From JAWKIW01 sp046331175 (GTDB lineage: Bacteria; Actinomycetota; Acidimicrobiia; Acidimicrobiales; Acidimicrobilacustridaceae): a stretch of 64,000 bases of DNA. The stretch spans positions 1 through 64,000 of the forward strand of contig JAXLRI010000012.1 in assembly GCA_046331175.1 (NCBI GenBank), read 5' to 3'. The position numbers were made by a program, and so were the translations under genes. Below, piece by piece: positions 17,303 through 26,192 of the stretch; the stretch's first letter is position 1, and every line of letters begins with the position of its first letter. Under the pieces are notes generated by a model. That model searched no databases. It was given only the letters and a program-made list of their open reading frames with translations, and was not told the DNA's origin.

Positions 17303-19606
17303 GTGGGTCCTCACGGATCGGCTCGACCTGCCGACGGGGAGGGGGTGGGGAACGGCGACGCGGCGGCGGAGGCCCGACGTCCGCTGACGGCGGATGCCGT
17401 CGGTCGGGCCGCCCTGGCATCGCTGCTGAGCCACGTCGCCGAGGTCGTCATCGGCCTCGAGGGCGACGGCACCATCACGTTCGCCAGCCCGGCCCTGCGC
17501 GACCTCCTGGGCTACGACCCCGAGGCCGTCGTGGGCCGGAACCTGCTCGAGTTCCTGCACCCCGACGACCTCGCCGAGACGTCCGACAGCATCGTGCGCT
17601 GGACCGGTCGGGACGGCACGCCCCGCGGCGAGCAGCAGCGGGCCCGCACCAGCACCGGCGACTGGGTGTGGGTCGACTACGCGGTCGTCACCGGCGAGGC
17701 GGTCGCCGGCTTCGGCGACCTGGTGCTCACCGTCGTGCCGGCCGAAGGCTCCGGCCCCGAGCTGGCCGAGTCGCGCCAGCGGCTGCTCAACGAGGATCGG
17801 CTGGTCCGGCTGGCGTCGGCGTTCCTCCACCTGCCGGTCGACCGGTTCGACGAGGGGCTGAACGCCGCCGTCGGCGAGCTGGCCGGGCTCGAGTGGGTCA
17901 CCCGGGTGTCGATCTGGCGGGCCGCCGCCGGGCGCGTGAGCCGGGCCGCGTCGTGGGAGGCGGCCCGCAACGCCCCCGACGTCGGGTTGCCCGATCGCCT
18001 CCGCATCGACGACTGGCGGTTCCTCCGGCGGCTGGCCAACGGCGACGAGGTCCACATCCGGTCGGCCGCCCACCTGCCCGACGACTGGGCCGACGAGCGG
18101 GCCTGGATGGTCGAGGCCGGGGTGCGATCCTCGCTGTCGGTGCCGATGATCGCCGGGGGGACGTTCAGCGGCTTCGTGATGGTCGAGGTGACGATGGGCG
18201 ACCTCGCCTTCGACGCGACCCACCTGACCACCGTCCGGTCCGCGGCGGCGATCCTGGCCGAGGCGTTTGCCCGCCACGACGTCGAGCGGGAGCTGGCCCG
18301 GCGCGCCCGCGAGGACGCCCTCACCGGGCTGGCCAACCGGTGGGCGTTCAGCGAGGCGCTCGACGGCGCCCTCGACGCCCTGGCCGAGGGGACGACCGCC
18401 GGTGTCGGTGTGGCGCTGGTCGACATCGATCGCTTCAAGCTGGTCAACGATGCCTTCGGCCATGCGGCCGGCGACCGGCTGTTCGTCGAGGTGGCCGACC
18501 GGCTGGCGGTCGCCGCCCCCGACGGGTCACTGGTCGCTCGGCTGGGCGGCGACGAGCTGCTGGTGCTGCACCCCGACGTGGCCGACGTCGACGCCTCGGT
18601 CGCCCGCACCCGGGCGCTGCTGTCCACCCTCGACGCTCCCTTCGAGGTCGAGGGCGAACCCGTGGCCCTGACGGCCAGCGTCGGCGTGGCCCAGACCGGG
18701 CCGGGGTCGGCTGACGGCGGGGTCGTCGACGGCGCCGAGCTGCTGCGTCGGGCCGAGGTGGCCATGTACCGGGCCAAGGATGCCGGCGGCCACCAGCTGG
18801 CGGTCGAGGCGCCTGAGGCCGGGGGCGAGGTCGCCCGCCGGCTCCGTCGCGAGGCCGAGCTGCGCGACGCCGTCGACCACGACGCCGTCGACGTGTACTT
18901 CCAGGGCGAGTGGGACATCCAGGGCGATGCGCTGGTCGGGGCTGAAGCGCTCGCCCGCTGGGACCACCCCGACGAGGGCCTGCTCGAGGCCGGCCACTTC
19001 ATCCCCATGGCCGAGGAGTGCGGGGTCATCGCCCAGCTCGGCGCCCAGGTCCTGCGCCGGGCCTGCGCCGCCCTCGGTCGCTGGCGGGCCGCCGGGCTCC
19101 CGGACGACTTCGTCCTGCGGGTCAACCTGTCGGTGCACCAGCTTCGCCAGCCCGACCTCGTCGACGTGGTGATCGACGCCCTCGCCGATGCCGGCGTGCC
19201 CGCCCGGTGCCTGTGCCTGGAGCTCACCGAGTCGGCCCTCCTGGTCGACCCCGGTCGGGCCGCCGACGTGCTGGGGCGGCTCCGGGCGGCGGGGGTCGGC
19301 CTGGCGGTCGACGACTTCGGCACCGGGTTCTCGTCGCTCGTGTACCTCAAGCGGCTCCCGCTCACCGCCCTCAAGATCGACCGCTCCTTTGTGGCCGGGC
19401 TGCCCGACGACGCCTCCGATGCGGCGATCGTGGCCGCGGTGATCGGCCTGGCCAACAGCCTCGGCGTCGACATCACCGCCGAGGGCGTCGAGACGGCCGA
19501 GCAGCAGGGCGCGCTGGTCGACCTCGGCTGCCACCGGGCCCAGGGGTTCCTCCTGTCGCGCCCCGAGCCCGAGGCCGACTTCACCGCCCGGCTAGGCCGG
19601 GTCTGA
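17303..19606 (+). CDS. PAS-GAF-GGDEF-EAL cyclic-di-GMP signalling protein
   Basis: 767 residues with no membrane segment. PAS is at ~38-150 (VIGLEGDGTITFASPALRDL), a GAF-like domain at ~160-320, GGDEF at ~330-495 with signature GGDEL near 413, and EAL at ~510-755. The EAL part keeps EALARW, NLSVHQ, ELTESAL, DDFGTGFSS, LKIDRSF, EGVET and QGFLLSRP, so phosphodiesterase activity is likely. GGDEL is a degenerate but sometimes active cyclase motif, and no RxxD inhibitory site is seen. The start is uncertain: GTG at 17303 lacks a ribosome-binding site, and GTG at 17345 lies directly after a GGGGAGGGG run. Confidence 0.9.
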   Translation: MGPHGSARPADGEGVGNGDAAAEARRPLTADAVGRAALASLLSHVAEVVIGLEGDGTITFASPALRDLLGYDPEAVVGRNLLEFLHPDDLAETSDSIVRWTGRDGTPRGEQQRARTSTGDWVWVDYAVVTGEAVAGFGDLVLTVVPAEGSGPELAESRQRLLNEDRLVRLASAFLHLPVDRFDEGLNAAVGELAGLEWVTRVSIWRAAAGRVSRAASWEAARNAPDVGLPDRLRIDDWRFLRRLANGDEVHIRSAAHLPDDWADERAWMVEAGVRSSLSVPMIAGGTFSGFVMVEVTMGDLAFDATHLTTVRSAAAILAEAFARHDVERELARRAREDALTGLANRWAFSEALDGALDALAEGTTAGVGVALVDIDRFKLVNDAFGHAAGDRLFVEVADRLAVAAPDGSLVARLGGDELLVLHPDVADVDASVARTRALLSTLDAPFEVEGEPVALTASVGVAQTGPGSADGGVVDGAELLRRAEVAMYRAKDAGGHQLAVEAPEAGGEVARRLRREAELRDAVDHDAVDVYFQGEWDIQGDALVGAEALARWDHPDEGLLEAGHFIPMAEECGVIAQLGAQVLRRACAALGRWRAAGLPDDFVLRVNLSVHQLRQPDLVDVVIDALADAGVPARCLCLELTESALLVDPGRAADVLGRLRAAGVGLAVDDFGTGFSSLVYLKRLPLTALKIDRSFVAGLPDDASDAAIVAAVIGLANSLGVDITAEGVETAEQQGALVDLGCHRAQGFLLSRPEPEADFTARLGRV

Positions 19607-19698
19607 CCGCCGCCCGGCCCGGTCGCTCGGCCCGCGCCCGTGGCCGGTCGGCTCCTCGATCGCCGGGGCGGCGCGATCCGGCCTCGGCGTGGCGCAGC

Positions 19699-20310
19699 TC
19701 AGGCGGCCAGGGCGCGCAGCAGGAGGTCGAGCAGGTCGTCGTAGCTGCGGCGCCGATCGGTCGGGGGACCGGCGTCGTGCAGCTCGAGGCTGACCATGCC
19801 GTGCAGGGACGCCCACAGGCTGAGGGCGAGCTCTGCCGGGTCGGGTCGGTCGATCACCTGGCCGAGCTCGACGCCCCTGCTGATGCGAGCCTCGAGCAGG
19901 GCGAGGGTTCCGACCCCGGCGGCCTTGGCCTCGGGGGAGGGCTCGAAGCCGGGGACGATCCGCTCGAACATCACCAGGTAGTGGGTGGGGTTGGAGAGGG
20001 CGTTGCGACGGTAGGCGAGGCCGCAGCGACGGAGGTCGGCCACGGGATCGGCGGTGGTGCGCACCCGGGAGATGGCATCGGCCAGGCGGCGGAACCCCTC
20101 GACGTACAGCGCGTCGACGACGCCGTCCTTGCCGCCGAAGTGCGTGTAGACGCCCATCGTGGAGCACCCGGCGCGCTCGGCCATGGCCCGCACCGTCAAG
20201 CCGTCGGGGCCCTCGGTGCGCAGCAGCTCGTCGGCCGCGTCGAGCAACCGTCCCCGCACGTTGTCCTCGGTCGCCCGCGAGGCACGGGGGAGGGAGGGCG
20301 AGCGGGGCAT
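19699..20310 (-). CDS. TetR-family regulator, divergent from the MFS exporter
   Basis: 203 residues from ATG at 20310. The helix-turn-helix reads NVRGRLLDAADELLRTEG, VRAMAERAGCSTMGVYTHFG and GKDGVVDALYVEG. The C-terminal half resembles the TetR_C_33-type ligand domain (WASLHGMVSLELHD). A TACGGT box 7 nt before the ATG supports a leaderless start here, though an upstream ATG at 20364 is in frame. It is divergent from an MFS exporter with a large palindrome between them, the usual layout of a drug-responsive repressor and its pump. Confidence 0.88.
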   Translation of the reverse strand: MPRSPSLPRASRATEDNVRGRLLDAADELLRTEGPDGLTVRAMAERAGCSTMGVYTHFGGKDGVVDALYVEGFRRLADAISRVRTTADPVADLRRCGLAYRRNALSNPTHYLVMFERIVPGFEPSPEAKAAGVGTLALLEARISRGVELGQVIDRPDPAELALSLWASLHGMVSLELHDAGPPTDRRRSYDDLLDLLLRALAA

Positions 20311-20317
20311 GGTCGGC

Positions 20318-20323
20318 ACCGTA
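20318..20323 (-). promoter_or_regulatory. Leaderless-type -10 element (TACGGT) of the tetR gene
   Basis: On the minus strand TACGGT is followed by 7 nt and the ATG at 20310. It fits TANNNT and has no Shine-Dalgarno sequence, matching the leaderless pattern of other genes in the window. Confidence 0.4.
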
Positions 20324-20383
20324 GCGGCGGCGTCGGCCCGGGTCGGGCGAGGGGTGTGACCCATGTCAGGCGGCTGAGGGAAT

Positions 20384-20413
20384 GACATTGCAATAACGAT
20401 GTTATACAACGTC
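20384..20413. promoter_or_regulatory. TetR operator candidate between tetR and the MFS exporter
   Basis: A perfect core dyad ATAAC-GAT-GTTAT (20393-20405) sits inside a longer imperfect palindrome whose outer arms are GACATTG and CAACGTC. This is the AT-richest spot in the region. TTATAC/TATACA at 20402-20408 could be the -10 of the exporter gene, so a bound repressor would block it. The start of the exporter gene is 46 nt further on. Confidence 0.65.
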
Positions 20414-20458
20414 AGCACGGACGGCGCGACGCCATCCGGCCGACCCGAGGAGGAACCC

Positions 20459-22135
20459 GTGGCCCACGCCGTCGAACCCGCTCGACCGCCCGACACCGCC
20501 GACGGCGCGCCGGCCGGCGACCGCCGCCGCTGGGGCGTCCTCGCCGTCCTGTGCCTGTCCGTCTTCCTGATCGTGGTCGACAACACGATCGTCAACGTCG
20601 CCCTCCCGACCCTCGTGCGCGACCTCGGGGCCACCACCAGCCAGCTGCAGTGGATCGTCGACGCCTACACGCTGGTGTTCGCCGGGCTCCTGCTCGCCGG
20701 TGGCAGCGTCGGCGACCGGTGGGGCCGCAAGGGAGCCCTGCTCGTCGGTCTGGTGCTGTTCGCCGGCTTCTCGGCGCTGGCCGCCATGTCCAGCACGCCG
20801 GGCCAGCTGATCGCCGCCCGCGGCGCCATGGGCGTGGGCGCCGCCCTGATCTTCCCCGCCACGCTGGCCCTGCTCGTCAACGTCTTCACCGATGCCCGGG
20901 AGCGGGCCAAGGCCATCGGCATCTGGGCCGCGGTGAGCGGGCTCTCGGTCGCCCTGGGGCCCGTCGCCGGGGGTTGGCTGCTCGAGCACTTCTGGTGGGG
21001 CTCGGTGTTCCTGGTGAACCTGCCGGTGGTCGTCGTCGCCGTCGTGGCGGTGGCCCTGGTGGTCCCCACCTCGCGCGACACGTCCGTCGGCCGCTTCGAC
21101 CCCCTCGGGCTGGTCCTGTCGATCACCGGCGTGACCCTGCTGGTGTGGGCGGTGATCGAGGGCCCGCACCACGGGTGGACCTCGACGACGAGCCTCCTGG
21201 TGTTCACGACGTCCGCGGTGCTGCTCGGCTCGTTCGTCGCCTGGGAGCTGCGGCGGGACGATCCCATGCTCGACGTGCGGGTCTTCCGCAGCCCGCGGTT
21301 CACGGCCGGGAGCCTGGCGGTGACCTTCGCCTTCTTCGCCCTGTTCGGGTTCATCTTCATGGTCACCCAGTACTTCCAGTTCGTCCGGGGCTACGGCACG
21401 CTCGAAGCCGGCCTGCGCACCGTGCCCTTCGCCCTCTTCACCGGGGCGACGGCCCCGATCGCGCCGCGGCTGGCCGAGCGGTTCGGCACGAAGCTGGTGG
21501 TCGCCAGCGGCCTGGTCTCGATGGCGGCCGGGTTCTTCGTCGCCGGCCGGCTCGGACCCGACGCCAGCTACTGGGCCGTGGTCGGGGCGATGCTCCTCAT
21601 GGGCGCCGGGCTCGGCCTGGTCAACGCGCCGGCGACCGAGGCGATCATGGGGTCGCTGCCGCCGGCCAAGGCCGGGGTCGGATCGGCGGTGAACGACACC
21701 ACCCGCGAGCTGGGTGGCACGCTCGGCGTGGCCATCGTCGGCAGCGTGTTCGCCTCGGTCTACGGCGGCCGGCTCGCCGACGCCCTGGTCGGCCAGCCCA
21801 TCCCCGAGGCGGCGGCCGGCGCCGCCCGCGAGTCGATCGGGGCCGCCTACGCGGTGGCCGCCCAGGCCCCACCCCCCTTCGCCGAGGCGCTGCGCTCGGT
21901 CGCCCGGACGGCCTTCATGGACGGCTTCTCGGCCGGGTCGACCATCGCCGCCGGTGTCGTCCTCGTGGGCGCCGCGCTCGCCCTGGCGTTCCTGCCGGCC
22001 CGCGCCGTCGATGCCGCGGTGGGGCCGGTCGACCTCGACGAGGCCGCCGACGACCTGGACGTCGGCGACGCCATCGCCGGCTCGGGCCCGTTCGGGGGCT
22101 CCGTGCCGGCACCCGTGCCCGAGGCCGCCGGCTGA
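20459..22135 (+). CDS. MFS drug:H+ antiporter, DHA2 (EmrB/QacA) family
   Basis: 558 residues from GTG at 20459, placed by a strong GAGGAGGAACCC site; the frame upstream runs through the operator. About 14 hydrophobic helices are visible. Motif VVDNTIVNVALPTLVRDL is the DHA2 signature in helix 1, and GGSVGDRWGRKGALL is the MFS loop 2-3 motif A. Such proteins expel drugs or toxic metabolites with proton exchange. The C-terminal ~40 residues are acidic and probably cytoplasmic. The neighbouring TetR gene and operator suggest substrate-induced expression. Confidence 0.93.
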   Translation: MAHAVEPARPPDTADGAPAGDRRRWGVLAVLCLSVFLIVVDNTIVNVALPTLVRDLGATTSQLQWIVDAYTLVFAGLLLAGGSVGDRWGRKGALLVGLVLFAGFSALAAMSSTPGQLIAARGAMGVGAALIFPATLALLVNVFTDARERAKAIGIWAAVSGLSVALGPVAGGWLLEHFWWGSVFLVNLPVVVVAVVAVALVVPTSRDTSVGRFDPLGLVLSITGVTLLVWAVIEGPHHGWTSTTSLLVFTTSAVLLGSFVAWELRRDDPMLDVRVFRSPRFTAGSLAVTFAFFALFGFIFMVTQYFQFVRGYGTLEAGLRTVPFALFTGATAPIAPRLAERFGTKLVVASGLVSMAAGFFVAGRLGPDASYWAVVGAMLLMGAGLGLVNAPATEAIMGSLPPAKAGVGSAVNDTTRELGGTLGVAIVGSVFASVYGGRLADALVGQPIPEAAAGAARESIGAAYAVAAQAPPPFAEALRSVARTAFMDGFSAGSTIAAGVVLVGAALALAFLPARAVDAAVGPVDLDEAADDLDVGDAIAGSGPFGGSVPAPVPEAAG

Positions 22136-22151
22136 GGTGGCTGCGGCCGGA

Positions 22152-22188
22152 CGACCGGGCGCCCGCGCCGAGCGCGGGCGCCCGGTCG
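22152..22188. terminator. Perfect 17-bp hairpin after the MFS gene
   Basis: Left arm 22152-22168, loop CGA at 22169-22171, right arm 22172-22188; all 17 base pairs match. It begins 16 nt after the MFS stop codon and ends 20 nt before the nitroreductase start. No T-tract follows, as is common for high-GC actinobacterial terminators. Confidence 0.7.
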
Positions 22189-22208
22189 GCGTGGGCGAGA
22201 CTGCGGTC

Positions 22209-22904
22209 GTGGACCTGCACAGCGACGTCGACCTCCTCGAGGGGATCTGCACCACCCGGGCCATCCGCCGCTACCGGCCCGACCCGATCCCCGACGAGGA
22301 CCTGGCTCGGATCCTGTTCGCCGCCACCCGGGCGCCGTCGGGGTCGAACCGCCAGCCGTTCCGCTTCCTCGTGCTGCGCGACGGCCCCCGGGCCGAGCAG
22401 GCCAAGGCGCTGCTCGGGCGGAGCTTCCGCGAGGGGTGGGCGGCCAAGCTGGCCGCCGACGGCTACGCCGAGGGGTCCGGCGTCGACCCGTCGTCGCCCA
22501 AGGCCCGCACGGCCCGGGCCATGCAGCAGTTCGTCGACCGGTTCGAGGAGACGCCGGTGGTCGTGCTGGCGTGCGTCCAGACCTGGCGCGACCTCGACCC
22601 GACCGCGGGGGCCTCCATCTACCCCGCGTGCCAGAACCTCCTCCTCGCCGCCCGGGCGCTCGGCTACGGCGGCGTGCTCACCCAGTGGCACGCCTTCGTG
22701 CTCGCCGAGCTGCGCGAGGTGTGCGCCATCCCCGACGACATCTGGGTCGCCGCGTGCATCCCGCTCGGCCGGCCCGAGGGCCACCACGGCCCGGTGCGGC
22801 GTCGGCCCGTCGCCGAGCTGGTCTTCGACGACGGGTGGGGCGAGCCCGCGGCGTGGGCCGACGAGCCCGCCGGCACCCGCCACGCCGGCCGGCCGCCCCG
22901 CTGA
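22209..22904 (+). CDS. Nitroreductase-family FMN oxidoreductase
   Basis: 231 residues. The N-terminus CTTRAIRRYRPDPIPDEDL and APSGSNRQPFRFLVL are the family's FMN-binding segments; YPACQNLLLAARALGYGG is the second core motif. Family enzymes reduce nitroaromatics, quinones, flavins or enones with NAD(P)H as dimers. GTG at 22209 is chosen because GAGACT-N6-GTG resembles other leaderless starts in the window. The C-terminal ~20 residues are disordered and Pro/Arg-rich. The physiological substrate is unknown. Confidence 0.88.
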   Translation: MDLHSDVDLLEGICTTRAIRRYRPDPIPDEDLARILFAATRAPSGSNRQPFRFLVLRDGPRAEQAKALLGRSFREGWAAKLAADGYAEGSGVDPSSPKARTARAMQQFVDRFEETPVVVLACVQTWRDLDPTAGASIYPACQNLLLAARALGYGGVLTQWHAFVLAELREVCAIPDDIWVAACIPLGRPEGHHGPVRRRPVAELVFDDGWGEPAAWADEPAGTRHAGRPPR

Positions 22905-23017
22905 TCCCGACCGGCTCGACCAGCTCCCGCCCGCGCCCGCCCGCCCGCCGGCTCCCGCCCGCCCGCGTGCGACCGACGCCACGTCGCGATCCCGGGACAA
23001 GCCGGGTGCGGGTTCCG

Positions 23018-23023
23018 TAGGAT
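23018..23023 (+). promoter_or_regulatory. Leaderless-type -10 element (TAGGAT) of the hemolysin III gene
   Basis: TAGGAT is followed by 7 nt and GTG at 23031. An in-frame ATG at 23022 lies inside this box, so it could not be in the transcript; this argues for the GTG start. Confidence 0.5.
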
Positions 23024-23030
23024 GCCGCCC

Positions 23031-23726
23031 GTGGAACCTGCCGTGGATCCCGGCGTGGACGCCGACCGCACGACGCTCGCCGAGCTGCTCGAGCGGCCCC
23101 GCCTGCGGGGTCGGCTGCACCAGGTGGCGGCGATCCTGTCGTTCGGCGGCCTGATCTGGCTGGTGCGCAGCGCCGAGACCGGCCCGGCGCTGGCGGCGGC
23201 GTGGATCTACGGCCTGGCCTGCATCGCGCTCTACCTCACCAGCTCGAGCTACCACGTGTTCAGCCGCTCGCCGAAGGCCCGCCGGGTCATGCAGCGCCTC
23301 GACCACTCGATGATCTACGTGCTGATCGCCGGCACCTTCACCCCGCTGTGCATCCTCGGCATGGACGGGTGGTGGCGCTGGGCGCTCCTGGCGGTCGTGT
23401 GGATGGGGGCCATCGCCGGGGTCGTCATCAAGGCGGTCGCCCTCGAGCGCTTCACCAAGCTCGGGTTCGCCCTGTACCTGGTGCTCGGGTGGGTGGGCCT
23501 CACCGCCCTGCCGGCCCTGTGGGCCGAGCCCCGCCTGCTGCTGCTGATCCTCGGGGGCGGTGTCCTCTACACCGTCGGCGCCGTCCTGTTCGCGCTGCAC
23601 AAGCCCCGCCTGTCGCCCACGTGGTTCGGCTACCACGAGCTCTGGCACGTGTTCGGCATCGCCGCCGGCGCGCTGTTCTTCGCCGCCAACCTGAGCCTCG
23701 TCGCCGCCAGCGGCGCGCCCTCCTGA
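23031..23726 (+). CDS. Hemolysin III / PAQR-family membrane protein
   Basis: About 231 residues with seven hydrophobic helices. The conserved metal-site residues are visible: SSSYHVFSRS, QRLDHSMIYVLIAGTFTPL and GYHELWHVFGI. This matches the bacterial HlyIII (YqfA-like) branch of the progestin/adipoQ receptor family, thought to be zinc-dependent membrane hydrolases affecting lipids. I prefer the GTG at 23031 to the ATG at 23022, because the ATG overlaps a TAGGAT box with leaderless spacing. Confidence 0.9.
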   Translation: MEPAVDPGVDADRTTLAELLERPRLRGRLHQVAAILSFGGLIWLVRSAETGPALAAAWIYGLACIALYLTSSSYHVFSRSPKARRVMQRLDHSMIYVLIAGTFTPLCILGMDGWWRWALLAVVWMGAIAGVVIKAVALERFTKLGFALYLVLGWVGLTALPALWAEPRLLLLILGGGVLYTVGAVLFALHKPRLSPTWFGYHELWHVFGIAAGALFFAANLSLVAASGAPS

Positions 23727-23785
23727 TCGCGCCCCTCGCGGGGCTCGCGACCGCCGGCCCTTCGGGAGGTCGGCACCCGCGCCAC

Positions 23786-23791
23786 TAGGGT
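23786..23791 (+). promoter_or_regulatory. Leaderless-type -10 element (TAGGGT) of the inositol-phosphate synthase gene
   Basis: TAGGGT is followed by exactly 6 nt and the GTG at 23798, with no Shine-Dalgarno sequence. Same geometry as at 7533, 26963 and 29341. Confidence 0.5.
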
Positions 23792-23797
23792 GACGCC

Positions 23798-25099
23798 GTG
23801 GTCTCGACCTCCATCCCTCCCGCCACCGGCAAGCTCGGCGTGCTCACGCCCGGGCTCGGCGCGGTGGCCTCCACCTTCATCGCCGGGGTGCTGTCCGCCC
23901 GCCAGGGGCTCACCGTCCCGGTCGGCTCGCTCAGCCAGCTGGCCCACATCCGCCTGGGAGAGCGCGACGAGGGCCGCAACCCGCTGATCAAGGACTTCGT
24001 GCCGCTGGCGTCGCTCGACGACCTCGTCTTCGGTGCCTGGGACCCGCTGTCGTCCAACGCCCTCGAGGCCGCCCGCACCGCCGGGGTGCTCGAGGAGCGC
24101 GACCTCGCGCCGGTGTCGAGCGAGCTCGAGGGCGTCGTGGCCATGGACGCCGTGTTCGACCAGCGCTGGGTCTCCAAGCTCGACGGCGTCCGCGTGAAGG
24201 CCGCCGGCTCGAAGATGGCCCAGGCCGAGGCGCTGATGGCCGACATCGAGCGGTTCCGGTCCGAGCACGGCTGCGACCGGCTCGTCATGGTGTGGTGCGG
24301 GTCCACCGAGGCCTACCAGGAGCCCTCGGAGGTGCACACCTCGCTGGCCGCCTTCGAGCAGGGGCTGCGCGACAGCGACGCGAACATCTCGCCGAGCCAG
24401 ATCTACGCCTACGCCGCCCTGATGAGCGGCGTCCCCTACGCCAACGGCGCGCCCAACCTCTCCGTGGACATCCCGGCCATCCTCGAGCTGGCCGCGCAGC
24501 GCCAGGTGCCGATCGCCGGCAAGGACTTCAAGACCGGCCAGACCCTCATGAAGACGCTGCTGGCCCCCGGCCTCAAGGCCCGCATGCTCGGTCTGCGGGG
24601 CTGGTACTCCACCAACATCCTCGGCAACCGTGACGGCGAGGTGCTCGACGACCCCGAGAACTTCAAGACCAAGGAGGTCTCCAAGCTCGGGGTGCTCGAC
24701 ACGATCCTGCAGCCCGAGGTCTACGACGACCTCTACGGCAACATCGACCACGTCGTGCGCATCAACTACTACCCGCCCCGCGGCGACAACAAGGAGGGGT
24801 GGGACAACATCGACATCTTCGGGTGGATGGGCTACCCGATGCAGATCAAGGTCAACTTCTTGTGCCGCGACTCGATCCTGGCCGCGCCGATCGTGCTCGA
24901 CCTGGCGCTGTTCATGGATCTGGCCGCCCGCGCCGGCCAGTCGGGCGTGCAGGAGTTCCTGAGCTTCTACTTCAAGTCCCCGCAGACGGCGTCGGGCCTG
25001 CCCCCCGAGCACGACCTGTTCATCCAGCAGACCAAGCTGAAGAACACGCTGCGGGTGTGGATGGGTGAGGAGCCCATCACCCACGCCGAGGACGACTGA
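23798..25099 (+). CDS. ino1: Inositol-1-phosphate synthase (myo-inositol-3-phosphate synthase)
   Basis: 433 residues. The N-terminal NAD-binding segment is LGVLTPGLGAVASTFIAGVL. Conserved core motifs are ALMSGVPYANGAPNLSVDIP, the lysine-containing GKDFKTGQTLMKT and RGWYSTNILGNRDG. It converts glucose-6-phosphate to inositol-1-phosphate, feeding phosphatidylinositol and, in many actinobacteria, mycothiol synthesis. The protein is shorter than eukaryotic enzymes, as expected for bacteria. It starts with GTG 6 nt after a TAGGGT box. Confidence 0.95.
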   Translation: MVSTSIPPATGKLGVLTPGLGAVASTFIAGVLSARQGLTVPVGSLSQLAHIRLGERDEGRNPLIKDFVPLASLDDLVFGAWDPLSSNALEAARTAGVLEERDLAPVSSELEGVVAMDAVFDQRWVSKLDGVRVKAAGSKMAQAEALMADIERFRSEHGCDRLVMVWCGSTEAYQEPSEVHTSLAAFEQGLRDSDANISPSQIYAYAALMSGVPYANGAPNLSVDIPAILELAAQRQVPIAGKDFKTGQTLMKTLLAPGLKARMLGLRGWYSTNILGNRDGEVLDDPENFKTKEVSKLGVLDTILQPEVYDDLYGNIDHVVRINYYPPRGDNKEGWDNIDIFGWMGYPMQIKVNFLCRDSILAAPIVLDLALFMDLAARAGQSGVQEFLSFYFKSPQTASGLPPEHDLFIQQTKLKNTLRVWMGEEPITHAEDD

Positions 25100-25157
25100 C
25101 CGGGTCGCGCCGGTTCGCCCCGGTCGCGCCGGTCGGCCCCGGTCCCTCGGCAGCCCG

Positions 25158-25988
25158 CTACTCGGTGGCGGTGAGGGCGAGCGCGCAGAGCGACGCCGCC
25201 TCGAACAGCACGGCCAGCTGGTTGGGGCTCGGCGCCCCCGGCCGGCCGCGCCAGGCGACCAGCGCCGCCAGCGGCTCGGCGCTGCCGGGCCGGCGGACCG
25301 GCTCAGCCCACACCGCGGCGAAGCCGAGGTCGTCGGCCGCCTTGCGGACCGCCGGCTCAAGTCGGGACAGGTCGGTGTGGAGGATGCGGGATCCGGCCAG
25401 CGCGTCGGTCCAGGGGCCCTGGTGGTCGCGCCCGCACAGCGTCGGCGGCAACTCGCTGTGGTCGAACGGCACGGGGCCGTCGATGCCGGCGACCAGCAGC
25501 ACGGCCTCGCTCACGACCGGGTGGCCCCGCAGAGCGCCCACCACGTGGCGGAGGGCCTCGTGGCGGTGGCCCAGCGCCACCGAGGTGACGGCGTCGGCCA
25601 GGCCGCTCGCCGCGGTCTCCTCGGTGAGGAAGCACACGATGCCCTGGATGTCGGGGTCGTCGAGGTGGTTGGTGGCCCACACGTCGGCCCGCCGCTGGCG
25701 GCCGCGGTGGTCGAGGAAGGTGACGCCGAGCGGGCCCATGACCGTGTCGGGGTAGTCGGCGGCCAAGGCGACCGACGAGGCGTAGGTCCAGGCCGACTCG
25801 GGCGTCACGAACTCGAGCACGGATCGGCCCCGAAGGTCGCCGGGGACCTGGCCGACCAGGGCGGCGGCCGGCCCCGATGCGAACAGCACGGTGCCGCCGG
25901 CGTCCACGACGATCACCGCACCGGGGAGCGCGTCGAGCACGACCGGGGCCGCCGGTCCGGCCGCCGCTGGTGGAGGGGTGTCGACCAC
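25158..25988 (-). CDS. PAS-domain sensory protein without an evident output domain
   Basis: 276 residues from GTG at 25988, placed by an AGGAAAGGCGG site. A PAS domain covers ~15-125 (VLDALPGAVIVVDAGGTVLFASGP is its start). The remaining ~130 residues look like a GAF-type or similar alpha/beta sensor (ALVAWRGRPGAP). No histidine kinase, GGDEF, EAL, phosphatase or HTH motif is present. It lies in a divergent arrangement with the DUF2510 gene. The output is unknown; it may act through partner proteins. Confidence 0.65.
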   Translation of the reverse strand: MVDTPPPAAAGPAAPVVLDALPGAVIVVDAGGTVLFASGPAAALVGQVPGDLRGRSVLEFVTPESAWTYASSVALAADYPDTVMGPLGVTFLDHRGRQRRADVWATNHLDDPDIQGIVCFLTEETAASGLADAVTSVALGHRHEALRHVVGALRGHPVVSEAVLLVAGIDGPVPFDHSELPPTLCGRDHQGPWTDALAGSRILHTDLSRLEPAVRKAADDLGFAAVWAEPVRRPGSAEPLAALVAWRGRPGAPSPNQLAVLFEAASLCALALTATE

Positions 25989-26192
25989 TGTCCGCCTTTC
26001 CTGGTCGTCGCCCGCCGCCGGGGACGATCTCGGCGCCATCGTAGGCGCCGCCCGGTCGACGCCGGAGCTCCTCGGTCGGTCGGCTCGGCCCGGTGGTCGT
26101 CGCATCCGCCGGGGCTGGTGCGTGCGCCGGGGTCGGCCGGTGGGCCAGCATGGTCGCCGCCGTGTCGACCGGCCCGAGGAGAACCTTCCGCG

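Noticed and set aside
17677..19584. 635-codon frame antisense to the GGDEF/EAL gene
   Set aside because: Ser/Arg/Ala-rich, no domain; the plus-strand gene has intact signature motifs.
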